Source: Diorhabda sublineata
Lineage: Eukaryota; Arthropoda; Insecta; Coleoptera; Chrysomelidae
Assembly: GCF_026230105.1 (NCBI RefSeq)
Contig: NC_079475.1
Coordinates: 15,516,125 to 15,580,124 of the forward strand
DNA: 64,000 bases
Reading direction: 5' to 3'
In this document: positions 22,409 through 31,184 of the stretch, in pieces
Layout of the letters: each line of letters begins with the position of its first letter
Position numbering within the stretch: position 1 is the stretch's first letter
Notes under the pieces: model-generated
The model's input: the letters and a program-made list of their open reading frames with translations, nothing else
Databases searched by the model: none
What the model was told of the DNA's origin: nothing
Made by a program: the position numbers and the translations under genes

Positions 22409-23725
22409 TTCGTGAATATGGATTTTTAATTATGAAACCGAGATGCTAAATCACGATTTAATACGTGCGGAACGGTTATAAAGGCGTTGATATCCGTTTC
22501 CCTCAACCATAAATTCGTATTAATAACAAGGACTCGAGAAACCCTATTCATGACACCAAATCAAATTAGTGGAAAAATCAGGTTGACTGTTTTATTGAAA
22601 TAATAAAAAAAATATGAAATTCAATCTAGGTATATACGAGGTTAAGTCAAATTGATTAATTGACAGTGAAATTAAATGAAAAAATAATTTGAGACAGTAA
22701 ATGATTAAAAATGTCTTTCTTATTGTTGTAAATCAGCATACGCCATCTGTTATCGAATAGAAATATTAAATTCGTTAGTCATAGTTCGAACTCGTAACAG
22801 TATATTTGGAATATAAACCGTAAGATGGCGTATCGCTCATAAATTATTATTTTTCAAAATATCTTAGGAATAAAATAAATAGTGAATGTTTTGTACAAAA
22901 ATAAAAAATATCCCGTTGTTTTTTGCATACTTTCGCTGTAAAAATGTATTTCAGATTATTACGTCGAAGAATCGCCTTTCTAAGCGACAGAAGATCGGTT
23001 TGGCGTTAACGTTTTTATGTCTAAATAAAGAAGAGATACAATGAAAAAAAAGGATAGAGATGAAACAGTAGCTATAAAAACGAATTGATTCGAACCATAT
23101 CAATATTTTAAGTATTCTTGATCCTAAAGACTTTTTCAATTTACTAAGAATGCCAAACCCACCTTTTTGTACTCTCGCTTAAAAGCCGCTTAGTCTCCGC
23201 TATGTTGGTGTCGACGTTAAGCTCTTTGAGCTTGTCCCTTAAGATCACCGAAGCTTTTTTTTAATTTTTATCTTTGTATCTATCCGCTTTGATGTCCAAC
23301 AAGCATGGTAAACCGCCATACAGGAATAAAAATTCGGGGTTCGTGCTCCATTGCTCCACGCATGTTATCGATGACTTCCTACTCACTACTAAAGTACTCG
23401 CGTCAGCCGACAGCGTTTCACACGGTCGGAGCCGACCACATACGAAGCTTGTCGAGAGGGATGCGCCCATGACCAAAGTTGCTCAAGGTCGTGTACCACC
23501 CAACCAAATATTGGTGGGTCAACTGGTTTCCATACTCTCCATTTTTATGGAAAGAAATGAGAAATGTTTGATAAACTAGCTGAAGTTGAAGATATAGGTG
23601 AACAAGTGTGATGATAAATTTGTTGTATTGTCACCATTTTTATAATTTTAACCACACAAGTTGTAAGTCACATTATCATCAAAAAGTAAACAATTCACGA
23701 GATTGAGGTTATTAAAACACCGATA
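22409..23725. other. No secure gene
   Basis: A - strand stretch near 23170-23260 reads LRDKLKELNVDTNIAETKRL, reminiscent of a SAP-like helix pair, but it is short, has adjacent stops and no splice support. The open frames at 23261-23579 overlap on both strands without motif evidence. The 17-mer GCCATCTGTTATCGAAT occurs here (22743) and twice inside the Helitron. Confidence 0.35.
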
Positions 23726-23961
23726 TCACTATAATAAAACTAAGTCGATAAAATGTGCGTGCCGATAAAACTTAAAAAGGAGTCCCGACACGATAAAGGG
23801 ACTTATGTGGTGTGATAGCCCTTTATCCCTCCTTGAACAAGAAAGTTCCCGTTTTAATCTAAAGGGCATGTTTTTAAAGGTATAAGGGACTTTCCGATCC
23901 TTCAACTTGGAAATTAAGTCCAGTGGCGCCATCTGTTATCGAATATTTGAACTTCGTCAAG

Positions 23962-24016
23962 ACAACTATGGAGACTATACACTCCAATAGTCATAGTATA
24001 TAGTCTCCATAGTTGT
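23962..24016. repeat. Perfect 18-bp hairpin
   Basis: ACAACTATGGAGACTATA (23962-23979) is exactly reverse-complemented at 23999-24016, with a 19-base loop. It is present only in the first 420-base module. Confidence 0.85.
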
Positions 24017-24033
24017 AAGCCATTTCAGCATGT

Positions 24034-24237
24034 GTAGTAGTGGCGCGAAATTTAAAATTCCAATTTCAATAAAATCTTAAATTTCATTTGTTACTATAAT
24101 AAAGTTGTTAAATTTTGTGTATTTATACGTCATTATTTAACGTATATTTTGGAGTTAAAGCGACATAATTTTAGTTATCCAAATTAGTTCTCAAAATATT
24201 TAAAAATTTAGGTTTTTAAATTTCGCGCCTTTACTAC
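24034..24237. mobile_element. MITE-like inverted-repeat cassette, copy 1
   Basis: A 204-base cassette with terminal inverted repeats GTAGTAGTGGCGCGAAATTT and the reverse complement of its right end GTAGTAAAGGCGCGAAATTT. It is duplicated with the 420-base module (copy 2 at 24437-24640). Confidence 0.7.
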
Positions 24238-24436
24238 ATACGCTACCGCTACAGAAGCTAGAAAGTTCCCGTTTTAATCTAAAGGGCGTGTTTCTAAAGA
24301 TATAAGGAACTTTCCAACCCTACAACTTGGAAATTAAGTATAGTGGCGCCATCTGTTATCGAATATTTGAACTTCATTCAGGACAACGATTGTTTGGGTT
24401 GCATTTCCAAAAGCGTTGCGAGCAATAGTACCATGT

Positions 24437-24640
24437 GTAGTAGTGGCGCGAAATTTAAAATTCCAATTTCAATAAAGTCTTAAATTTAATTTGTTGCTAT
24501 AATAAAGTTATTGAATTTTGTGTATTTATACGTCATTAGCTAACTTATATTTTGGAGTTAAAGCGACATAATTTTAGTTATCCAAATTAGTTCTCAAAAC
24601 ATTAAAAAATTTAGGTTTTTTAATTTCGCGCTTTTACTAC
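24437..24640. mobile_element. MITE-like inverted-repeat cassette, copy 2
   Basis: Same length (204 bases) and termini as the cassette at 24034-24237. The right terminus is slightly mutated (TTTCGCGCTTTTACTAC). Confidence 0.7.
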
Positions 24641-24689
24641 AAATGCTACCGCTATAGAACCTTTTATTATGGCGGACGATAATGACCAG

Positions 24690-24770
24690 AATACTCTAGA
24701 AGGTGTGAGAGAGAAAATATTTTCAAATTTTCTCGAATATTCTAGAGCCTAGCTCTCTGAATATATAAGA
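24690..24770 (+). promoter_or_regulatory. Heat-shock element cluster plus TATA box
   Basis: At 24731-24748, TTCTCGAATATTCTAGAG gives four alternating 5-bp units (TTC-GAA-TTC-GAg), the HSF-binding arrangement. A second, one-mismatch three-unit site GAATACTCTAGAA is at 24690-24702. TATATAAG follows at 24763-24770, about 15 bases after the HSE, the spacing expected of hsp70-type promoters. The leader after it is A-rich and runs into an intron ahead of the Helitron ORF. HSF binding and heat induction are inferred, not shown. Confidence 0.75.
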
Positions 24771-25216
24771 GCCCGGTGTCGCTCACCAGAGTTAGTTTAA
24801 TATGAACAGCGAAACGAGCGATTTCAAAACGAAAAGAAGAGAAGTTATCTGTGAGCCTTTATTTAGAAGTATCACGTGTGAGTATTTTTAATAGTGTGTT
24901 TAATTAACTCTCGATTTTGAAACGAAATAGAAAAAAGTTATTTGTGGGTTTTTATTGTGAAATTTCAAATGTGAGTATTTTTAATAGTGTTTAATTAATT
25001 CTAATGGTTTTTTTTTTCTTTAAATTGTAATTTTCTTAACCTTCAAAAAGTCGCGCGGCGTCGAATTGATGCCTTCTATATACTTTTGGCCGTAAACAAA
25101 ATATCGCTCGACCGCTTGAAGGTTAAATATATTTTTTTGTCTCAACATACCCCACGTTTCCGTTACAAAATAATTATCTATAAAATGTTTATTTAATTTA
25201 TATTTTATAGAATACA

Positions 25217-25552
25217 ATGCCCAGACGTAAGAGAGGAGGAGATTTGGCCAGTTCTGCAGCGAAACGGCGGAAACAAAAAGAATCTCGAAGAAATGAAACG
25301 GAATAAGAGCACGAAGCACGTTTACAGAATCAACGGACCAGAATGAGTAACCTGAGAAGCAGAAGAAGCGAAGAAAGAACAGCATTTAAAAGTACTGAAG
25401 AGTCGAGAATTTTATAAGATAATCTAACAAAGGAAGCATTCCACTACGAACCGACGAAAAAATATTACAATCATAAATACGTTGTTATTGGAAAAATGAA
25501 TAACGTACGTTTGCCAGTTTGCCATGTATATATACTCCGGACAATAAAATGA
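25217..25552 (+). pseudogene. Helitron Rep/helicase N-terminal fragment
   Basis: After an intron-like interval (donors GTGAGTATT at about 24878 and 24970, acceptor TTTATATTTTATAG ending 25210) an ATG at 25217 starts MPRRKRGGDLASSAAKRRKQ. It continues in one frame, with two stops, through ARLQNQRTRMSNLRSRR and AFHYEP then HKYVVIGKMNNV. Insect Helitron proteins begin with Arg/Glu-rich repeats followed by AF.Y.P....H..V.IGKM...C..C.A. Here the sequence breaks off just before the Cys-rich block, so Rep and helicase domains are absent. Confidence 0.75.
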
Positions 25553-25840
25553 AAAATGTTGTTTATAAACAAGTATTGTAAATAATGAGAAAACGTTTTC
25601 AATAAACTTTTTTTTTTACTTTTTAGGTCATAGTTTATTTTTTTATTTCGACTCTACCACGTCATCTCATATCAACTCCCGGGCGAAGCCGGGTTTTTTT
25701 TGCTATATATGGAACATAAACAAAACATAATACTTAACAGTCATAGACAATAAAGTTATTTTTTCTTTCTTTTACGGTTTTATATTCTAGCGACGACAGT
25801 ATCAAACTAAAAAAGAATGTATCGTTTTTGATAATGGTTT

Positions 25841-25912
25841 TATCGATAGCTCGATACATCGGATTAATATTATAATATCAGTTAAAAATATCGATACATC
25901 GATATATCGATA
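25841..25912 (+). promoter_or_regulatory. Three DRE-type TATCGATA palindromes upstream of UBE2J2
   Basis: TATCGATA occurs at 25841-25848, 25889-25896 and 25905-25912, with more partial ATCGAT words between. In Drosophila this sequence is the DRE bound by DREF at housekeeping promoters. The cluster lies about 285-355 bases before the UBE2J2 start codon, so it probably belongs to that promoter. The true transcription start is not visible. Confidence 0.6.
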
Positions 25913-26195
25913 CTTTTTCAGCAAGTATATTGTCAATGTCTTCCTGTCAGATGTCATGTATTGGTTATAATTTTGGTTTCAACTATTAAAAATATTTGAT
26001 TAGCTATTAATATAAATTTCGCACAATTTTATATAACCTACTAATATAAAAGAGTAGTTGTATATTATTTAAAATCATTTTTAATCTTAACTCGAATTTA
26101 TAGATAAACTTTCTCTTCCCGAAAAACATAACACGTAATTTACAAGGTAGTTCTTTTTTACCTATAATTGGACAATATTAAACAAAAATTCAGAA

Positions 26196-27683
26196 ATGTC
26201 GAAGAAGCCAAATAGTGCAACTGCCAGATTGAAACAAGATTACTTGAGGTTAAAAAGAGATCCTGTACCTTATATAACTGCTGAGCCCCTTCCAACAAAC
26301 ATATTAGAATGGTATTTATACATTTAAATTAAACAGTATCTTAGCTTTTATGACTGGAATAGAATGCTATGAAAAGTTCATATGTTTATTATTTTCAGGC
26401 ATTACGTTGTTTGTGGACCAGAGAAGTCTCCATATGAGGGAGGTTATTATCATGGAAAGCTAGTATTTCCAAGAGAATTTCCCTTTAAACCTCCGTCAAT
26501 ATATATGATAACACCTAATGGAAGATTCAAAACTAATAAAAAACTTTGTCTAAGCATTTCTGATTTCCATCCAGATACTTGGAATCCGGCGTGGAGTGTC
26601 TCCACAATTTTAACTGGATTGTTAAGCTTTATGGTGCGTATATTAGTACGATTTATTCCAGATTGTTCAGTTAACTGTTTAATTATAATTGAATTAAGAT
26701 AATCCAATTTACTCAATTGTTATTTTTTTCTTCTATTTGGTAGTCAGACTTTGACGTCGATGTTTAAAGCTTTGAGAAATTTCTACATCGTAGTTAAATA
26801 TCACAAATAAATAGTTTGGTGAATGATAGACTAAAAAAGTAAAATTTGGTTATTTCACTAAGACATCTTATTATATTTCAATGTGTATTCAATTTAAATA
26901 AGAATAAAAACTATTGTAAGATAAGAGCACTAGTGGCCAGACACTTTAGTGAGAAGAGCTCTTTAACAAATAATTTCAAATGAAAAAAAGAAAAATATCT
27001 TCAATTTTTAATAATATTAGGTAATTAGTACTAAGTAAATTCACATAATTAGAATTTCTGAAGACTTTTATTTCTTTCGACCTGCACTTTTATTTAAATT
27101 TCTTATGAAGTAATTTATTGAATATCGCTGCAAAAAGTGTATAGAGCTAAAAGAAGATTATATTGAAAATAAAAATATTTTTTCAAACATTTTTGTTTTC
27201 TTTATTGCGCCAGGTACTTCTGGGACCATCCTCGTAGAAGGCATACATAAACTTAAAATGTATTTTCACTTGTATTTTTTAGCTTGAAAAAAGTCCAACG
27301 CTAGGCAGTATTGAAACAACTGATTACGACAAGAGACAATTTGCATACCAATCGTTGGAGTTCAATTTAAGAAACAAAACTTTTTCTGATTTATTTCCAG
27401 AGACAGTAGCATCTATGCAAGTATGTAAACGAGTATTTTTCAGTATCAAATTTTTTCCTAAGCAAAAAAGCAGTTAATATTATGAATGTTGTTTTAGGCG
27501 GACCTGGCTGTGAGAAATGCAACACAAGCTGTTAACGTAGAAAATCAAAATAATTCCCAAATCACTGATCAACCCAGTAGTTTCCAATCATGTATAACAA
27601 ATTTATGTGTCATTATTGGATTTGCAGCTTTCGCCTTTACTGTTAAATATGTTATGAAAACAACAGCATCAGAAGCAGAATGA
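26196..27683 (+). CDS. Ube2j2: Ubiquitin-conjugating enzyme E2 J2
   Basis: Four exons (26196-26311, 26399-26633, 27283-27420, 27498-27683) join in frame to 224 residues with GT-AG introns. The protein is an E2 that receives ubiquitin from E1 on a cysteine and works in ER-associated degradation. Residues 1-20 contain TARLKQDYLRLKRDPVPY; 36-75 hold ILEWHYVV, PYEGGYYHGK and FPFKPPSIYMI; the active cysteine is Cys89 in NKKLCLSISDFHPDTWNPAW, lacking the HPN motif as in the UBC6/J class. Residues about 196-215 (LCVIIGFAAFAFTVKYVM) form the tail anchor placing the catalytic domain in the cytosol. It is shorter than human UBE2J2 (about 259) because the linker before the membrane segment is brief. DRE palindromes lie upstream. 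The third intron-separated gap holds a mariner tail. Confidence 0.96.
27128..27235 (+). mobile_element. mariner 3' end fragment in a UBE2J2 intron
   Basis: Within the intron 26634-27282 the + strand reads CKKCIELKEDYIENKNIFSN, the C-terminal signature of a mariner transposase (CIELKGDYxEK). It is followed by a terminal repeat CCAGGTACTTCTGGGACCAT ending in CCTCGT at 27235. Those 26 bases match the terminus of the mariner at 57756-58780 at 23 positions. Only the last 100 or so bases of the element remain. Confidence 0.75.
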
Positions 27684-27775
27684 CTGTCAATTATATAATT
27701 GTTTCATATTTTTGTTTGAACTCAAAACAAAGTTTTTATGCTGTGAAGCGAAATACCCAAGTATTATTATTTATT

Positions 27776-27859
27776 ATACTTATTCAAGTGTTTAACACTA
27801 ATAAACATCAATTTATAATACTTATTCAAGTGTCTAACACTAATAAACATCAATTTATA
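27776..27859. repeat. 42-bp tandem duplication in the UBE2J2 3' region
   Basis: ATACTTATTCAAGTGT...CATCAATTTAT is repeated with a 42-base period and one difference (TTT versus TCT). Each copy contains an AATAAA. Confidence 0.85.
27800..27847 (+). terminator. Duplicated polyadenylation signals of UBE2J2
   Basis: AATAAA occurs at 27800-27805 and 27842-27847, about 117 and 159 bases after the UBE2J2 stop codon. The second copy arises from the 42-bp duplication. A further AATAAA is near 27964. Confidence 0.55.
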
Positions 27860-27869
27860 AAATTTAGTA

Positions 27870-28995
27870 TTCAGTAATTGATGTATAGTTGCAGCAGTTA
27901 TACATTGAATTTCCCACTTCACTATGTTTTTAATTTTTTTGTTATTCGCTAATGATTCTATCCAATAAACAAAAATTCTAGTCTCATATTTCTCATCCAT
28001 TCCATTCTCTTTTTCAGAAAAAGTCATGTGATTAATCCCAAATCTGTCTTTTGTTTCAGGATGGTAAACAATAAATTATTTACACATTATATAAACATAT
28101 CTCACTTCTATCTCAATAGCACCATATCCCAAAAAAATTTAAAATTGACATTTTCCATCCAATGTTAAGATGATTTTGCACGATTTTATAGTGCCATATC
28201 ATTAGTATTAAGAGATTCTGTGTGAGGCGCCAAGTTTCACTATTACAATTAGTTACTCACAACTGTATGCATAAAAATCATGACATATGAGAAGGAAAAA
28301 TCATATTCCTTTCAAGTGAAGATTTCCAAGAGGTGGTTATAAAAAAAGAGGAAGAAAAAATGACTATTATTTGGTTCTGATCCTGGCCTACACAACTAAG
28401 CCAAATATTGTAGCAAACAAAAAGAAAGACTTTTTATCCTTATTTGCAGTCAGTGTGATTTACAAATCGTACCTACTTATTTATCAGGTTATGCTAGATT
28501 TAAGAAATTAATTTTGATTTAAAATTTTCCTTCCATTTCGCTCAATATTATTTTGTTTCTTTGATGTTGCTTATTCTTACATTATGTTTTATTCGCATTC
28601 AGGATGTCTTTGTAATATATATTTTATAGTCAAATTGGAACTACAGCTGGTGCAAAAGGGTCTGGTGGTAGAAGACATAACCATGAGTGGCCAATTCTTA
28701 TCCTTCTTGCAATGGTTAAGTCTTATCTGGAGAGACCTGTGAAATTACTTGGTGGGGATGTATAGAGCTGTAAGGAAGTGTTTAAGTTTTGCTGCCACGT
28801 TATTCTGGTTATATTGTCGGTAATAGTATAAGTTAAAACACTTTTTGCTTATTGGTCTGCTAATTCAATACCTACGATTCCAATGTGGGAAAGTAACCAG
28901 ATGATAGTAACTGTTATTTTTTTGGTGTGTGAGAGATTGGTAGGGTGATATATAGATTGGACAATAGGATGATCAGTAAATATATTCAATATATT
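27870..28995. other. Intergenic, no recognisable gene
   Basis: Space between two convergent genes. 28630-28800 has higher complexity but no open frame with motif or splice support. Confidence 0.4.
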
Positions 28996-29002
28996 TCAAC
29001 AC

Positions 29003-29008
29003 TTTATT
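29003..29008 (-). terminator. Polyadenylation signal of the cysteine-rich gene
   Basis: AATAAA on the - strand lies about 42 bases beyond the stop codon at 29050-29052. Confidence 0.55.
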
Positions 29009-29049
29009 TAAAAATATAATCAAAAGTAACAAGTCAATTTAAACAATTA

Positions 29050-29361
29050 TTAATTCATTCCAAAAGTTATAGGAATAAAACCAACATTGGTTTTCAAAAA
29101 ACTTGGTGGTAGACAATCTTCCATTGAATTATTTTCTTCGGAAAAATTGATTCGTGAAGCGCAAGGAAAACAGTGACCTTCATAGCTGATATTACATACT
29201 TCAAATTCAGGTAGACTATTAAAATAATTTGTGATGTAATTGGTCTGATAATTCAAATCGTTTGTGTATAAATCTGGTGTTGCGCAAAAATTATCGCAAG
29301 AAAGGGGCAGATGGAGGTTGTATTTGCAAGAAACGTCTTTGTGACAAAAACAACCATAGAT
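29050..29361 (-). CDS. Terminal exon of an unidentified cysteine-rich protein
   Basis: On the - strand a strong acceptor (GATTTTTATGTTTCAG) ends at 29362, and the next 103 codons are open to a stop, beginning IYGCFCHKDVSCKYN and ending VGFIPITFGMN. It contains eight cysteines in the first three quarters, spaced as CxC, C, C, C, C, CxxC region and a late C, plus several N-x-S/T sites, as in a secreted or extracellular domain. A polyadenylation signal follows at once. The upstream exon could not be fixed: frames at 29444-29722 show no donor in a compatible phase. I do not recognise the family. It converges on UBE2J2. Confidence 0.55.
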   Translation of the reverse strand: MYGCFCHKDVSCKYNLHLPLSCDNFCATPDLYTNDLNYQTNYITNYFNSLPEFEVCNISYEGHCFPCASRINFSEENNSMEDCLPPSFLKTNVGFIPITFGMN

Positions 29362-29399
29362 CTGAAACATAAAAATCCAATTTCAGTTTGAAAACTGTT

Positions 29400-29985
29400 G
29401 AAATCTTATAAAAAATCAATCTTTAATGTGATAATTCTACGTCTTAGAACATGAATGCAGTCATTTTTTTATACTGAGGACGATTTATGGGAATTGGCCC
29501 AGGTGTATAAGTTGCTCCTCTACAGGGTTGTGGTTGCACTGCTTCGAGGTGAAAAACAAACGACCAAACGGGGTTTGAAGAAAGAAGAAAAAAAAAAGAA
29601 AGCTCCAGCCTAAAAAACTGACATTTTGACCGACGATTAAAACATCCATTTAGATAGGATAAGGGAAATTTTTTAATAAGAGGAAGGTTTGTTTGTCTAA
29701 TATAGGAGTCGCTCCTTTGCACGATGGGGTTGTGGTGGTACCTACTTATCGCATCACTAATTGTGACACGCCAGGTAAGCCGCCCTTCACAGTTTGTCTA
29801 GGGTTGTTTTCTTCCCCAATTTTGGCTACAATATGAAAGCTGCATAGATTATAATCGGTCACGCCTCAGAACTGTACATGTAGTTTATAATTTTGCGTTT
29901 TAGGCCCCTGTAGAATAGAATACAGAATTGAAAAATTTATTTTCAGAAATGACGGTGCAGGAGAGACAAAAAAACTAGTGTATAA
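29400..29985. other. No secure gene
   Basis: A - strand frame (29444-29722) contains VQPQPCRGATYTPGPIP, which looks non-random, and a related ACCACAACCC word recurs at about 29738. However, no acceptor/donor pair in phase with the 29361 exon was found. Confidence 0.35.
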
Positions 29986-30209
29986 AAATAAAAACGAAAT
30001 ACTAAAAATGGAAAAGCTTCTGGACTGGATGACATACACGCAGAAATCATAAAAATAATTGAAGAGAAAAATCTGAACATTATCATTAAATTATTCATTT
30101 AGATATATGAAAGTGCAAACATTCCACAAGACTAGCTGGTGTCAGTTTTCTTCTCCCTCCCAAAGATAAACGAAGCTACGAAATGTAGTTATTTTAGACT
30201 TATTAGTTC

Positions 30210-30789
30210 AACTTTCCGACGGGCGCGCTCTTGTACTGAGTGCCACAGATATTTTGTTTCGGTTTTCCCTTACACCTGAAGGATTAACGAGACTTCTCAC
30301 CCTTCATTATTCCACCCCTACCACAATCTTTACACAATATAAAAGAAAGCAGAAAAAAACTGCAGTGGTTTAGTGATAAACAACCATTAAAGTGAAAATA
30401 TTGAGCATTAAGTTATGTGTTAATAATTTTATTTTGTTCAAATAAAACGTGTTTTCAATTTTTGTGCATCTAATACTTAATAATATAAGTATCATCTAAT
30501 AGTTTATATATATAATAAAATATTATTCTATGGACTTATTGTTTCAATTAGAATATTGATTAAACAAAGAAGAAATAAAACTACAGTAAAACAAGCACTA
30601 GGAGCTAATTTTTTGATATAATTCAGTTAATCCATTGTAAAAACCACAGTTAAGAGCAAATAATCTATTTTATCAAAATTAAATGTAAAAATAAACATTT
30701 AGGTACATGAAGGTTTTAAATAAAATAAACTTGTGTTGTCATCGCGCACCTGCTGGTGTTATAAAAAGGGGCGCGCCCGCCGGAAGGTT
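30210..30789. mobile_element. GC-ended MITE, 580 bp, unknown superfamily
   Basis: Inverted termini AACTTTCCGACGGGCGCGC (30210-30228) and the reverse complement of 30771-30789 (AACCTTCCGGCGGGCGCGC) match at 17 of 19. The flanks interrupt the RT reading frame (LIS before, SHMLKLF after), giving an independent check on the boundaries. The target duplication is unclear (AGTTC left, AGTGT right). The interior is AT-rich without a coding frame, so the element depends on a transposase not identified here. Confidence 0.8.
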
Positions 30790-31184
30790 AGTGTCGCACA
30801 TGCTAAAGCTGTTTCTAAAAATTATTTACCAACGCATCTACAAGAAATGTAAACAAGACATTAGCGATGAACAGTTTGGTTTCAATAGTGAATTTGCTAC
30901 ACGAGAAGCATTAGTCAGTCTCATTATACTACTACAAAAATGCGGAAACCAGCAAAAGGATCTCTTCTTATGTTTTATTGATTGTGGAAAGGCTTTCGAC
31001 AAAGTAAGACACGATAAGCTGATGGACTGCATTTACAGAAAGGGTCTAGACGAGAATGACCTCAAAATCATACAGACGCTTTGTGCTAACCAAACTGCAG
31101 TGATGAGAACTGAAACCGGCGACACAGAACCACAACAGCATCAAGCGACAGGGATGCATGTTGTCTCCTCTACTCTTCAATATA

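Larger units (their letters stand above)
23841..24660. repeat. Two tandem modules with a 420-bp period
   Basis: GAAAGTTCCCGTTTTAATCT begins at 23841 and again at 24261, exactly 420 bases apart. The modules stay collinear through GTGGCGCCATCTGTTATCGA, the embedded inverted-repeat cassette and CTACCGCTAnAGAA at the end. The main difference is at about 23960-24025 versus 24380-24430, where the first copy has a perfect hairpin and the second has unrelated sequence. Confidence 0.85.
23726..25705 (+). mobile_element. Non-autonomous Helitron with a heat-shock-type promoter
   Basis: The 5' end TCACTATAATAAAACTAAG (23726, preceded by A) matches the TC...TATAAYAAAACTAAGTCG start of insect Helitrons. 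Near the 3' end a GC hairpin CCCGGGCGAAGCCGGG (about 25678-25693) is followed by T8GCTA (to 25705) and host T. The canonical CTRR ending is not exact (CTA then T). Inside are two 420-base tandem modules, a heat-shock-element/TATA promoter, an intron-containing leader and the truncated start of the Rep/helicase gene. About 3-5 kb of helicase sequence is missing. Confidence 0.75.

Noticed and set aside
23261..23579. Overlapping open frames on both strands, plus SAP-like LRDKLKELN... nearby
   Set aside because: No coherent domain longer than about 20 residues and no splice context; left as unassigned.
25020..25385. 121-codon - strand frame
   Set aside because: Antisense of the Helitron leader, intron and N-terminal coding fragment; hydrophobic by composition only.
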